Below are positions 8,417-18,553 of a stretch of DNA of 33,721 bases, piece by piece; the stretch's first letter is position 1; every line of letters starts with the position of its first letter. The position numbers and the translations under genes were made by a program. The stretch is from an uncultured Granulosicoccaceae bacterium. GTDB taxonomy: Bacteria; Pseudomonadota; Gammaproteobacteria; Granulosicoccales; Granulosicoccaceae. The stretch covers positions 1 through 33,721 of the forward strand of contig CALKXD010000213.1 of NCBI GenBank assembly GCA_938003855.1, given 5' to 3'. The notes under the pieces are model-generated. The model ran no database searches. It was given only the letters and a program-made list of their open reading frames with translations, and was not told where the DNA came from.

Positions 8417-9483
8417 CGAGTATCCCGGGTACTGAAGCACAGCATGGCAGGCAACGCGAGGTTATTGTGCAATGCCGGAATCTATGGAAAGTGTTCGGTG
8501 CAACAAAGCACGCCTTCGAGCGCGCCGACGGCGCTCACCTGTCCGTTGAGGACTTTACCCGTAAGGGATGGACTGCTGCGGTTCGCAATGCCTCTTTCGA
8601 TGTTCACCGCGCCGAGGTGTTTGTGATCATGGGCCTGTCGGGCTCTGGTAAATCAACCATCGTGCGTTGCCTGTCCCGCCTGATCGAACCGACGACCGGT
8701 CAGGTACAGGTTGAGGGGCAAGACCTTCTAGCTGCCTCAGAATCCGAGTTGATCAAAACCCGACGCAGTAAGATGGGCATGGTGTTTCAGCATTTTGCGC
8801 TACTGCCGAACCGCGATGTGCTGGGCAATGTAGCGTTTCCGCTGCAGGTACAAGGGGTTGACCGAACCACACGCGAAGCCCGGGCGGCCGAAATGATTTC
8901 ACTGGTTGGCCTGGAGGGGCGTGAGAATCATTTTCCGGATGAGCTGTCCGGCGGTCAGCAACAACGCATCGGTATTGCACGCTCACTGGCTACCGACCCG
9001 TCACTGTGGTTTCTGGATGAGCCGTTTTCAGCACTCGACCCGCTGATCAGAGCCGACCTTCAGGACGAACTCATCAGACTCCAGAGTCAACTGCATAAGA
9101 CAGTGGTCTTCATCACCCACGATCTGGACGAGGCAATAAAGATCGCTGATAGAATTGCCATTATGGATCAAGGCCAAATTGTACAGATAGGCAGCCCGGC
9201 CGATTTGATCCTGAATCCGGCCAACGATTACGTCGCGCGCTTTACGCGCAACGTACATCGCTCCAGAGTGATCAGTGTAGACACGGTACTTCGCGAAACT
9301 ACCCCGAGCGATACCACCGCGGGGCCCGCTGTGCGACCGACAGAGCGGATCGCGGATGTCGCGTCACTGGTGGTGGAATCCGAACATCCTGTCGCGGTGC
9401 TTCACCCGCACGCCGATACTGTCGCCGGGTATATCGACCGGGAGAAGTTTGTGCGGGTGTTAGCCGGCCTCGATCCTCAATAG
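8413..9483 (+). CDS. ABC transporter ATP-binding protein, glycine betaine (ProV/OpuAA) type
   Basis: A 356-residue ATPase with Walker A GLSGSGKST (residues 74-82), Q-loop VFQHFALLP, signature LSGGQQQRIGIAR (178-190), Walker B plus D-loop WFLDEPFSALD (199-209) and switch His in FITHDLDEA. The region before Walker A (FGATKHAF...TRKGWTAAV) matches the ProV family, whose members carry this N-terminal extension. ProV proteins usually end with two CBS domains that sense ionic strength. Here only about 70-80 residues follow the nucleotide-binding domain (VARFTRNVHRSRV onward), so the regulatory part is short, enough for at most one divergent CBS-like unit. The ATG overlaps the permease stop (ATGA). 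It is the last gene of the operon; the next gene is convergent. Confidence 0.92.
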   Translation: MTSIPGTEAQHGRQREVIVQCRNLWKVFGATKHAFERADGAHLSVEDFTRKGWTAAVRNASFDVHRAEVFVIMGLSGSGKSTIVRCLSRLIEPTTGQVQVEGQDLLAASESELIKTRRSKMGMVFQHFALLPNRDVLGNVAFPLQVQGVDRTTREARAAEMISLVGLEGRENHFPDELSGGQQQRIGIARSLATDPSLWFLDEPFSALDPLIRADLQDELIRLQSQLHKTVVFITHDLDEAIKIADRIAIMDQGQIVQIGSPADLILNPANDYVARFTRNVHRSRVISVDTVLRETTPSDTTAGPAVRPTERIADVASLVVESEHPVAVLHPHADTVAGYIDREKFVRVLAGLDPQ

Positions 9484-9556
9484 CAACATGACCCGGAAAA
9501 CACTACGACGATACGGTCACAGCGGGGTTACCCCAAAGCACGCATTGCCCCCACTA

Positions 9557-10717
9557 TCACGCCTGCGGCCAGTCGAGGCTGCGTGAAAATTTAACGATAT
9601 CCTCGATCAGTAATTCGGGCTGCTCCATTGCCGCAAAATGCCCGCCGCGGGGCATATTTGTCCATTGAGTGATATTGTAAATTCGCTCAGCATAGCTGCG
9701 CGGCGGCCACGCCAGTAACTCCCTGGGGAACAGCGCACAGCCGGTCGGAACCTCGACTCTGTTACCCTCCGGCGACAGCACTCTGCCCCCTTCTTCACGA
9801 CGCCCGTAGTAAATCCACGAGGCGGTGTTAAAGGTGCGCGTAACGATATAAACCATGATATTCGTCAGCAACTGATCTTTGCTATAGACGCTCTCTACAT
9901 CGTCTCCCTGAGTATCGGACCAGCCGTGCATTTTTTCCAGAATCCATGCGGCGACACCGACCGGACTGTCCATCATTGCGTAACTGAGTGTTTGCGGTTT
10001 GGTCGCCTGTTGCGTGCGATAACCATTCTGAACAATCTGGTCTTTATCGAACTGCGTGGCCCAGGCGATTTCTTCTGCACCGATTGGTGCGTCCTTGTGC
10101 CGCATCGTTAGAATATTAATATGAATTGCCGCACAGGCCGGTGCGTGATCAAAACCCAGCCAGCTCGAGATCGCCCCGCCCCAGTCACCACCCTGTGCGA
10201 GATAGTGCTTGTAACCCAACACATCAGTCATCAGTGTATTAAATATCGCAGCCATTTTTCGCGGACCATAGGGCCGCGGCGGGCGTCCCGAAAAACCAAA
10301 TCCGGGTAGCGAGGGTGCGACTACATCAAACGCATCTTCCACTCTGCCACCGTGATTTTCCGGGTGTGCGAGTAAATCAATAAAATCGAGAAACTCGACA
10401 ATCGTACCCGGCCAGCCGTGACTGATAATCAACGGTCGCGGGTTCGGGCCACTGCCTTTTTCGTGTATGAAATGAAGATCAATACCATCTACCGGCACTT
10501 TGAAATTAGAAAAACGATTGATGCGTGCTTCGTGTTTACGCCAGTCAAACTCTGTTACCCAGTAGTCACAGAGTTCTTTCATGTAGTCGAGGTTGGTGCC
10601 GTAGCCCCAACCGCCATCATCCGGCATCTCGTGCCAGGGATACTCACGCACACGCCTCTGAATTAACGACAGAGTGTCATCAGGTACGGCGACAGAAAAA
10701 GGTTGAATATTGCTCAT
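9557..10717 (-). CDS. Epoxide hydrolase, EHN-domain alpha/beta hydrolase
   Basis: 386 residues with the N-terminal EHN lid region (PFSVAVPDDTLSLIQRRV and the WRKHEARINRF segment) followed by an alpha/beta-hydrolase fold. HGWPG (100-104) is the oxyanion-hole motif, GGDWGG gives the nucleophilic Asp178, and GGHFAAMEQPE near the C terminus gives the catalytic His360. Lid tyrosines that polarise the epoxide are expected but I cannot assign them with certainty. The family opens epoxides to diols through an alkyl-enzyme ester. No signal peptide is present, so it should be cytoplasmic. It is convergent with the ABC operon and lies 121 bases downstream of the MocR gene on the same strand. A role in degrading an aromatic or terpenoid epoxide is possible, but neighbours do not identify the substrate. 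Confidence 0.9.
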   Translation of the reverse strand: MSNIQPFSVAVPDDTLSLIQRRVREYPWHEMPDDGGWGYGTNLDYMKELCDYWVTEFDWRKHEARINRFSNFKVPVDGIDLHFIHEKGSGPNPRPLIISHGWPGTIVEFLDFIDLLAHPENHGGRVEDAFDVVAPSLPGFGFSGRPPRPYGPRKMAAIFNTLMTDVLGYKHYLAQGGDWGGAISSWLGFDHAPACAAIHINILTMRHKDAPIGAEEIAWATQFDKDQIVQNGYRTQQATKPQTLSYAMMDSPVGVAAWILEKMHGWSDTQGDDVESVYSKDQLLTNIMVYIVTRTFNTASWIYYGRREEGGRVLSPEGNRVEVPTGCALFPRELLAWPPRSYAERIYNITQWTNMPRGGHFAAMEQPELLIEDIVKFSRSLDWPQA

Positions 10718-10838
10718 TGATTAAAGGTTACGTGCTGATTCTGATCAAATGTAACTCGAAATAAGAAGACTTCGTAAGAGACAGATTTCATTTATTAAAA
10801 GGACAGTGTTTGAAAATAGTCCGGGGAGGGACAGACGC

Positions 10839-12323
10839 TCATCGGGCGGTCGCACTCAGTTGTCGATTAACTTCCCCGGCGATAAGCCGGATACCTTCAT
10901 CAAGCTTTTTCAGTGGTACAAAGGCAAACCCGAGCCGAAAGCTTCGGTTGTCACCATTCAGGCAAAAGGTTTCCCCGATATCAATCAGCACGCCTTTGGC
11001 ACGCAGGCGGTTACTTAGCTCTGTGGCGTTAAAACCCGCCGGCCCCGTCAGCCAGAATGATGTGCCCCCGTAGGTGCTGGTCCGATGAAGCATGCCAAGG
11101 TGCCTGGTTATTGAATCGTTCATCGCATGCCAGCGCTTTTTATAGCGGCGTTCGATATTGCGTATGTGGGAGTCGTAATAACCTAAGCGAAAAAACAGTG
11201 CGACGACTTCCTGTACGATAGTCGGCGGATGTCTCATCATTACTCCCCTGACAATTCGAGCCTGCTTGATGATATCTCTGTGCGCCACCATAAAGCCAAG
11301 CCGGATACCCGGAGATACGGTCTTTGACAAACTACCGATATAGACAACGCGGTTGTTTTTATCCTGAGAGCGCAACGATCGCGACCGGGCATTGAAGTAG
11401 TTCATTTCTGCTTCGTAGTCATCTTCGATAATCAGATAATCATTTTTCTCGGCGGACTGCAGCAGTTGTTCGCGTCTGTCCTGAGACATAGTTACCATCG
11501 TTGGAAACTGATGACTGGGGGTGGTAAACACCAATTGACAGCCGGTAGGCAGGGCATCAACCACCAGACCATTTTCATCGATGGGAACACCGATGATACG
11601 GTTTCCGGTCAGGTTAAATGCATTCCGGGCACCGGGAAAACCGGGGTCTTCAATCGCTATAGGCTTATTCTTGTGAGCAAACGTAGCGCCTATAATAAAC
11701 AGTGCATTCTGCGCGCCCAAAGTGATCAGTATTTCGCCGTCATCGGCATAAATACCACGTGAACTGAGCAGTCGCTGTCTAAGTTGCTGTGCCAGTTGCG
11801 AGCTGTCACTTTCGACCGAATCATCCCGCCACGCGGGCATCTGTGTAGTGCTCAGCGCTAACCGGGTACATTCCCGCCAACTGTCAACAGGAAATAAATC
11901 AGGGTCAATCTGATTGTAAATAAACGGGTAGGGATAACTGGTCCAGTTCAGTGGATTATCCACCGGCACCAGACCAAGTGACTCAAACTGTACCGGTGCC
12001 TGAGAGCCGGCCACTGCGGCCGCGACAGCCGCATCTGCAGTCTGCAGGTCTGTCTCGGTCGGTATCAACGGATTGACATAATAGCCCGACCTATCACGCG
12101 CCACCACCAGCCCCAGATCAATCAAGCGCCCATACGCCGCAAACACTGTATTTCTAGAGACACCCAGTTGCTCGGCCATCTCGCGACATGACGGCAGTCG
12201 TTTATCCGCAGAAAGTACCCGCGAATTAATCGCCGCACTGACAAGCTCGCATATCTGATCGCGCAATCCCAGACTGGAAGCTTCCGGCAGAGTAAACTTG
12301 GTTTGCGTTACGGAGTCAGCCAA
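10839..12323 (-). CDS. MocR/PdxR-type transcriptional regulator (GntR wHTH plus aminotransferase-like domain)
   Basis: 494 residues. The N terminus is a GntR-type winged helix-turn-helix (residues about 12-83, LPSCREMAEQLGVSRNTVFAAY). After a linker of about 60 residues comes a fold-type I aminotransferase-like domain with TPSHQFPTM (268-276), EDDYEAE (300-306) and the PLP lysine Lys334 in SLSKTVSPGIRLG. MocR proteins bind PLP, or its adduct with an amino compound, to control nearby catabolic or PLP-synthesis genes. The start is TTG (12321-12323), supported by AAGGGG five bases upstream; no better start is seen. The gene is divergent from the TRAP transporter operon with a 340-base gap between them, so regulation of that transporter is the natural hypothesis. 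The effector is unknown. Confidence 0.9.
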   Translation of the reverse strand: MADSVTQTKFTLPEASSLGLRDQICELVSAAINSRVLSADKRLPSCREMAEQLGVSRNTVFAAYGRLIDLGLVVARDRSGYYVNPLIPTETDLQTADAAVAAAVAGSQAPVQFESLGLVPVDNPLNWTSYPYPFIYNQIDPDLFPVDSWRECTRLALSTTQMPAWRDDSVESDSSQLAQQLRQRLLSSRGIYADDGEILITLGAQNALFIIGATFAHKNKPIAIEDPGFPGARNAFNLTGNRIIGVPIDENGLVVDALPTGCQLVFTTPSHQFPTMVTMSQDRREQLLQSAEKNDYLIIEDDYEAEMNYFNARSRSLRSQDKNNRVVYIGSLSKTVSPGIRLGFMVAHRDIIKQARIVRGVMMRHPPTIVQEVVALFFRLGYYDSHIRNIERRYKKRWHAMNDSITRHLGMLHRTSTYGGTSFWLTGPAGFNATELSNRLRAKGVLIDIGETFCLNGDNRSFRLGFAFVPLKKLDEGIRLIAGEVNRQLSATAR

Positions 12324-12540
12324 AGTATCCCCTTAATCAATGTCATTATCCGGCAGTCAATCGCGAATCACCGACAAGGCAAACCGGGATCAATACTTAA
12401 CTGCTATTTTTTAGCATGATTACCTGGTGTATCGGTGACACAGTCCCGGGTAACAGGCGACCCGCGCAACACAGAGCATAGCTCCGGTCGCACCCGATCA
12501 CCGCCCGGTTCATGTCGCTGTCGCCAGCGCGCAGTCTATT

Positions 12541-12590
12541 CTGTCACTTATTCTGCCGTCTGTCCTCTGATTTAGATCGAACTGTCACTT
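12541..12590 (+). promoter_or_regulatory. Repeated ctgtc motifs in the MocR/TRAP divergent promoter region
   Basis: The nine-mer ctgtcactt occurs at 12541-12549 and 12582-12590, with a related ctgtcctct at 12560-12568 between them. All three have the same orientation and are about two helical turns apart (19 and 22 bases). MocR regulators characterised so far bind direct repeats, so this is a candidate operator. The dctP start codon is 73 bases further on. I cannot place -35 and -10 boxes with confidence. Confidence 0.4.
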
Positions 12591-12663
12591 TCACAACCAC
12601 TGGCAATGTGAAAAGATCGCTCGATACCAATGCCATGAGCGCATTCAAGAGGAGAGCAAGCGA

Positions 12664-13704
12664 ATGAAAAAATCAGAAGTGTTTAAAGCGTTAACCGTCT
12701 GCGCAGCACTGGTGCTCGGCGCACAATCTGCCAGTGCCGAAACAGTACTGAAACTGGGCACGGTCGGCTTCAAGGGAATGCCAATCGGTGATGCTATCGA
12801 TCAGGCACTCATTCCCACTCTGGCCGAAGTGTCGGGTGGCGAAATGACCATTGAGCCGCATTACCGTAAATCACTCTGCAGCGAGCAAACCTGCGGCGAG
12901 CAGGCAAACCAGGGCCTTATCGCACTGTGGACCAGCTCCACGGCAAACTTTGGTAACTTCGGCACTGCACTGTCGGTATTCGATCTGCCCTATATATTTA
13001 AGAGCATCGAAGATGCGGATCGAATCTCATCCGAGTGGCTGGCAAAGAAGCAATGTGATATTGCAGCAGAAGAAGCCGGGCATGTCTGCCTCACGGTTTA
13101 TTCCAGTGGTGGCTTTCGCCAGTTGGGCAACGCACACGGCCCGGTGCATGTTCCTGATGACATGAAAGGTATCAAGTGGCGCGTTACCAAGAGCCCGATT
13201 GAATACACACTGATTAAAAACTGGGGTGCGGTACCCGTACCATACGACTGGGCACAGCTTTATCAGGGTCTCCAGACCGGCGTTGTGTCGGGTCAGTACG
13301 TCGCAACACCCTGGCAGCACGTGGCCAAACTCCACGAGGTCGCTCAGTACTTCACCGAGATAGGCGGATCATGGTCAGGCAATCAGTTGTCTATGGACAA
13401 ACGCCAGTACGATGCGCTTTCGGATCAACAACGAGAATGGCTGCATACCGCCGCCACAGCCTTTGGCAAGCACGTTCAGGAACTCGACCGCAACTGGGTA
13501 AAAGCCGGTGAAGATGAGATAAAAAAGGAAATTAAAGAGTGGTATGTACCAACAGAAGATGAAATGAAACTCTGGCGCGCCGGCGCTATCGACGCGTGGC
13601 TGAATGCAAAAGGCACGTTTGATCCGGCAACCGCAGAGCAGGTATTGCAGGAACAGGGCATGACGGATTTCATCGCCCAACTGAAAGAAGCAGGCGCTTT
13701 ATAG
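12664..13704 (+). CDS. dctP: TRAP transporter substrate-binding protein, DctP family
   Basis: 346 residues with a Sec signal peptide (MKKSEVFKALTVCAALVLG core, cleavage after ASA at about residue 25). The mature protein starts ETVLKLGTVGFKGMP. The family's ligand arginine is Arg173 in GIKWRV, which makes a salt bridge with a carboxylate group. DLPYIF and the motif around PYDWAQLYQGLQTGVVSGQ are also typical. Three cysteines near residues 72, 77 and 131 are less common and could form a disulfide. The ATG has AGGAG nine bases upstream. It pairs with the membrane subunits at 14028 and 15379, although a strong hairpin separates them. The substrate is probably a carboxylic or sulfonic acid; the nearby MocR regulator hints at an amino compound but does not prove it. 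Confidence 0.92.
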   Translation: MKKSEVFKALTVCAALVLGAQSASAETVLKLGTVGFKGMPIGDAIDQALIPTLAEVSGGEMTIEPHYRKSLCSEQTCGEQANQGLIALWTSSTANFGNFGTALSVFDLPYIFKSIEDADRISSEWLAKKQCDIAAEEAGHVCLTVYSSGGFRQLGNAHGPVHVPDDMKGIKWRVTKSPIEYTLIKNWGAVPVPYDWAQLYQGLQTGVVSGQYVATPWQHVAKLHEVAQYFTEIGGSWSGNQLSMDKRQYDALSDQQREWLHTAATAFGKHVQELDRNWVKAGEDEIKKEIKEWYVPTEDEMKLWRAGAIDAWLNAKGTFDPATAEQVLQEQGMTDFIAQLKEAGAL

Positions 13705-13779
13705 GCACACGAGCCAATACGGCATGATGGTCAGCGTGGTGTATCTACTTGCTACACTGACTCCTGCTATGTCGCATTA

Positions 13780-13820
13780 AAAATGGCGCGGTATCTACCG
13801 CGCCATTTTATTTTCCGGCT
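13780..13820 (+). terminator. Strong intrinsic-type terminator after dctP
   Basis: A perfect 14-bp stem joins 13780-13793 (aaaatggcgcggta) and 13796-13809 around a nominal 2-base loop, which in practice opens to a slightly larger one. It is followed by attttcc, a T-rich tail. It lies 76 bases after the dctP stop and about 210 bases before dctM. It could end most transcripts and so raise the ratio of binding protein to membrane subunits. The A-rich 5' arm could let it act in both directions, but there is no minus-strand gene to its right to terminate. Confidence 0.8.
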
Positions 13821-14027
13821 GAGGAAACATGCCGGGGCTTAAAACGCGCAGCTTTGATTAGCGGGTTCCGCAGCCACTGCAAGTGCATCACCGCCAACAA
13901 CCCGTTCGATGATTTTCGTTACCTATGTACAACGACACACTACACTGCAGCGTCCCCATACTCTGGCACTGCGAACATTTCGCGTCACAGACGCTACGTA
14001 TTCAGTTAGCCGGGTAATTAGCACACA

Positions 14028-15314
14028 ATGGAAAGCATTTTTCTTCTGATTATCCTGGTGGTACTAATCCTTCTGGGCGCACCGGTTGGCTTCACACTGA
14101 TTCTTATTCCAGTGGTTTATATTCTGATCACCGATGCCGCCCCGATGATCCTGATCCCGAGCCAGATGTTCAGCGCCATTGATGCCGTGCCCCTGACCGC
14201 GATCCCGTTTTTTATGCTGACGGGTGAACTGATGACCAGCGCCACCATTACAGAGAGACTGGTCGAACTGAGTCAGCGCCTGATCGGCCGGATGCGTGGC
14301 AGCATGGCTCAGGCAAACGTGCTTGTATCGATGTTCTTTGCCGGAATGAACGGATCGGTAGTGGCCGATACCGCAACCGTTGGATCACTGTTGGTACCGG
14401 CCATGAAAAAAGCCGGTTATCCTGCCGCCTTTGCCGCAGCTATAACGGCCGTGAGTTCAACAATCGGTGGCATTATCCCACCGTCTATAATGATGATTGT
14501 CCTTGCCAATGCCGGTGGCATTTCAGTCGGTGCGCTGTTTGCCGGCGGCATCATACCCGGTTTGATGATTGGACTGCTGTTAATGATCATCAATTATTTT
14601 ATCGCAAAACGAAACAATTTCGAGCGCAGCGAGGAACCATTCAGCTTTAGAGCGCTGGCACACTCAATCTATAAATCTTCTTTTGCTTTGCTGATACCCG
14701 TGGTATTGGTCGGATCAGTGGTGTTTGGCATTGCCGGTGTCGTTGAGGCCGGTGCACTGACCGCCACCATCGCATTGTTTGTCGGTCTTTTTATCTACCG
14801 GACAATCACCTGGGAAAACTGCAAAGGCGCTTTTATTCGCGCTTTTAGAAACTCGGCAATGGTGTTTATTATTATCGCCGCCTCCGGCCCTTTCAGCTGG
14901 CTGTTAACGTCTCTGGGCGCGATCAGTGATTTGGAGCAATGGTTGCTGGGCTATGCCCACAACCCATTGCTCTTTATACTGGTGCTGGTTCTGTTTATCT
15001 GCCTGCTTGGCATGGTGATGGATTCAGCCGCCAATATTATTGTGGTGGGTCCGGTGCTTGTGGATGTGATGGTGAAAGCTGGCTACCCTGATGTTCAGGC
15101 GGCACTGGTGGTGGTGGTCGGTTTTCTTATCGGTTCTGTTACCCCGCCCGTCGGCGTTGCGTTTTTTACCGCTGGTGCAATTGCCAATGTGCGGCTGGAG
15201 AAAGTAGCCGTTGCGATGCTGCCCTACCTGGTAGCGCTGTTTCTTTTACTGTTTTTACTTATCGTGGTGCCGCAATTCACTATGTTTCTGCCCGCAGTGT
15301 TCGGTTTTGTTTAA
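14028..15314 (+). CDS. dctM: TRAP transporter large permease subunit, DctM family
   Basis: 428 residues, almost all membrane helix (about 12 segments), the usual size for a separate DctM protein. Characteristic segments include PLTAIPFFMLTGELM near residue 55, SMFFAGMNGSVVADTATVGSLLVPAMKKAGY around 103-134, IGGIIPPSIMM at about 148, and VGSVTPPVGVAFF-like GSVTPPVGVAF near the C terminus. The paired PPS and PPVG hairpin loops are hallmarks of the ion-transporter superfamily fold. DctM carries the substrate and sodium path. It precedes dctQ, opposite to the more common P-Q-M order. The ATG at 14028 has only a weak ribosome-binding site (gggtaa). Confidence 0.93.
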   Translation: MESIFLLIILVVLILLGAPVGFTLILIPVVYILITDAAPMILIPSQMFSAIDAVPLTAIPFFMLTGELMTSATITERLVELSQRLIGRMRGSMAQANVLVSMFFAGMNGSVVADTATVGSLLVPAMKKAGYPAAFAAAITAVSSTIGGIIPPSIMMIVLANAGGISVGALFAGGIIPGLMIGLLLMIINYFIAKRNNFERSEEPFSFRALAHSIYKSSFALLIPVVLVGSVVFGIAGVVEAGALTATIALFVGLFIYRTITWENCKGAFIRAFRNSAMVFIIIAASGPFSWLLTSLGAISDLEQWLLGYAHNPLLFILVLVLFICLLGMVMDSAANIIVVGPVLVDVMVKAGYPDVQAALVVVVGFLIGSVTPPVGVAFFTAGAIANVRLEKVAVAMLPYLVALFLLLFLLIVVPQFTMFLPAVFGFV

Positions 15315-15378
15315 TGAGTACAACTGACTTGATAACTGCATCCAATGAGAATGCCGCCCGTCACGGAGTCTTATCAGC

Positions 15379-15975
15379 GTGATTAAACTCATCACATGGA
15401 TCGACAACGCTGTAAAAAAAACGCTCACCGCTTTTTGTGCCGTTTTTTTACTGTTGATGGTTGTCTTTGCAGTCTACAACGTAGTGATGCGGTACGTTTT
15501 TGAGAACCCGCCTGTGTGGGGTGATCTGCTCACAGTGCTCAGCAATATATGGCTGGTTTTTCTGGCGCTGGCACTGACCGTCAGAGACCGCGATCACATC
15601 GCGCTGGATCTTATTTATTCATGGCTGCCGGTTAAAGCGGCGTTTATTATTCAACAATTCTGGACAGCCGTCATCTTCTGCCTCGGTATTGTGATGATTG
15701 TGTACGGTTTGGAGGCGGTGAGCACGATGGGCGGAAAATACTGGGAGATGTGGCATTTTGCGTGGGAAAACGGTGAATTCGTTTTCAAACCAAACTACAT
15801 GCCGAAAAAATACGCGATAGCAATAGTGCCACTATCCGGATTTCTAGTCTGCGTTGCCGCTATTGCCTCTATCATTGAAGACAGCTTCAAAATGCGAGCC
15901 GGCACATACCGATCAGGCGACGAGATGGACCTGCTCATCGCTGATGATTCACAACCCACTGCCAGCAAGCAATAA
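15379..15975 (+). CDS. dctQ: TRAP transporter small permease subunit, DctQ family
   Basis: 198 residues with four predicted transmembrane helices, the normal DctQ topology. NVVMRYVFENPPVWGDLL (about 35-52) is the classical family motif, here with Trp and Asp in place of the commoner W-x-E. ALALTVRDRDHIALDLI follows. A 30-residue stretch between helices 3 and 4 (KYWEMWHFAWENGEFVFKPNYMPKKYA) is rich in aromatic residues. A polar tail of about 30 residues ends the protein. The start is GTG at 15379, with GGAG about ten bases upstream. It begins 64 bases after dctM on the same strand and completes the transporter. Confidence 0.88.
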   Translation: MIKLITWIDNAVKKTLTAFCAVFLLLMVVFAVYNVVMRYVFENPPVWGDLLTVLSNIWLVFLALALTVRDRDHIALDLIYSWLPVKAAFIIQQFWTAVIFCLGIVMIVYGLEAVSTMGGKYWEMWHFAWENGEFVFKPNYMPKKYAIAIVPLSGFLVCVAAIASIIEDSFKMRAGTYRSGDEMDLLIADDSQPTASKQ

Positions 15976-16088
15976 CAAAATCGTTTATCGGCCATTGCAG
16001 TAGCACGGCCCGTACCTGTAGCCGCGGTCTACCGGGGGCGCTCATCAAGCCAAAGGCAATCACCGGTTTACCACAGTACCAATAATCT

Positions 16089-16885
16089 TTATTTCTGCCT
16101 GGCGTTAGGACTGGTGGTGCCTGTCAGAGCGGTATAAATATCAAGCCCGGCTTTGCGCATCTGCGTGCTAAACGAGTCGGGCGGCACACTGTCGAGTACG
16201 ATACCGGAAGCACACTTCAGCGGCATCACAATATACGCAGAGGCTACGCTCTGTTTTTCGGCAGATGCCAGCACAACAGTGTCTGCGGCCCGCTGACTGA
16301 GCGCTTTTTTGATGTGTGCCTCTTCCAGATCGCCAGTGCTCAAGCCAGCATCTGTATCCACACCCGTGACACCCATGAAGTAGGTGCCAGCGCGCACAGG
16401 GGCCATGGCCTCTACGGCTGCGGCGCCCACATTCACCATAGAGTGCCGAAACAGGGTACCGCCGATCATGACGACGGTAATTGACGTATGCGGTGCCAGC
16501 GCTGCCGCCACCACTGGACGGTGTGTCACAACCGTGTTTTTTTGATCACGTGGCAAATGCGCAACGAGTTGCAGTGCCGTAGTGCCACCATCGATGATCA
16601 CCATTTGGTCCGGCTCTATAAGACTTGCAGCCGTTTTGCCGACCTCTTGTTTCGATTGAGAGGCAATGCCTTTGCGCCGTATCAAATCCGCCTCAGCAGG
16701 CGCTTTCGGCAACGCCCCCCATGCACGCGCTGCAGTTTCCCGGCTGACGCAAGCTCCCGCAGATCCCGCCGGATGGTGTCATCCGACAAGCCCGGCTCTG
16801 CGGCAACCGTTTTAGCCTCGATTTTACCTTGCTGCGCGACGATATTGAAGTGCTTGAGTTGAAATTTACCGATGCGATGACGATG
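16089..16885 (-). pseudogene. DeoR-family transcriptional regulator, frameshifted and lacking a normal start
   Basis: Two minus-strand frames together make one DeoR-type regulator. The upstream frame encodes the helix-turn-helix ([17 protein letters not shown], then [23 protein letters not shown]). The downstream frame (16089-16712) carries the sugar-phosphate-sensing DeoRC domain (IDGGTTALQLVAHLP, GGTLFRHSMVNVG, TGVDTDAGLSTGDLEEA). The join falls at a run of six C on the plus strand (16715-16720). With seven, the reading would be His-Gly-Gly-Ala-Leu-Pro-Lys, as expected for the family. The upstream frame also has no ATG, GTG or TTG between its preceding stop codon (16925-16927) and the HTH, so two separate defects are present. 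It lies just after the TRAP operon, convergent with it, and may once have regulated nearby genes. A sequencing error could explain the frameshift but not the missing start. Confidence 0.82.
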
Positions 16886-17258
16886 ATCAAGAGTGGTGAA
16901 ATATGCGACGGTAAAACCATTTTGTTACTGCAATATGCAGCACTCACTATTTTCCCGAATGCGCAACGCGACAGAAATTAAACGACCATCAGTAAAGGCT
17001 GAACAGACTCAAAGCGTCTAGCCTGCAATAGTCATGAGGATTCGGCATTCAGGGTCAATAGCGCTAAACAGGTCGCTCTATCGCTTGAGAAGCGTGGCCC
17101 GCCACGTGCCGGGCGGGATCGGGCGAGATGTGACGCGATATTGGCCTATGAGGTCAAATAGACCGTGTGTTTAGTTGTACAGCACTCTAATTGAGCAGCA
17201 AACTCGGTAGGTGGAGCCATAGAGTCATGTCATCTAGTCACCTTATGAATAATACAGA
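16886..17258. other. Non-coding gap between the DeoR remnant and pobA
   Basis: No gene is seen in about 370 bases. A short hairpin, cccgcc/ggcggg, lies at about 17099-17116. The gap is downstream of pobA (minus strand), so the hairpin could be part of its transcript end, though no T run follows. Confidence 0.4.
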
Positions 17259-18476
<1,218 letters not shown>

Positions 18477-18553
18477 CTAGTTTAACGGTTGTGTATCCCC
18501 GCAACAATCGAACCGCCTCGCCGACGCCAGTGCAGACCGGCTAAGCACCTGCC

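Noticed and set aside
9524-9534. ggggttacccc as a terminator between the convergent ABC operon and epoxide hydrolase
   Set aside because: Only a 4-bp stem with a 3-base loop and no T tail, so too weak to support.
16693-16947. Separate 84-residue minus-strand gene
   Set aside because: It is an out-of-frame reading over the DeoR helix-turn-helix segment; the neighbouring frame gives a clear DeoR N terminus.
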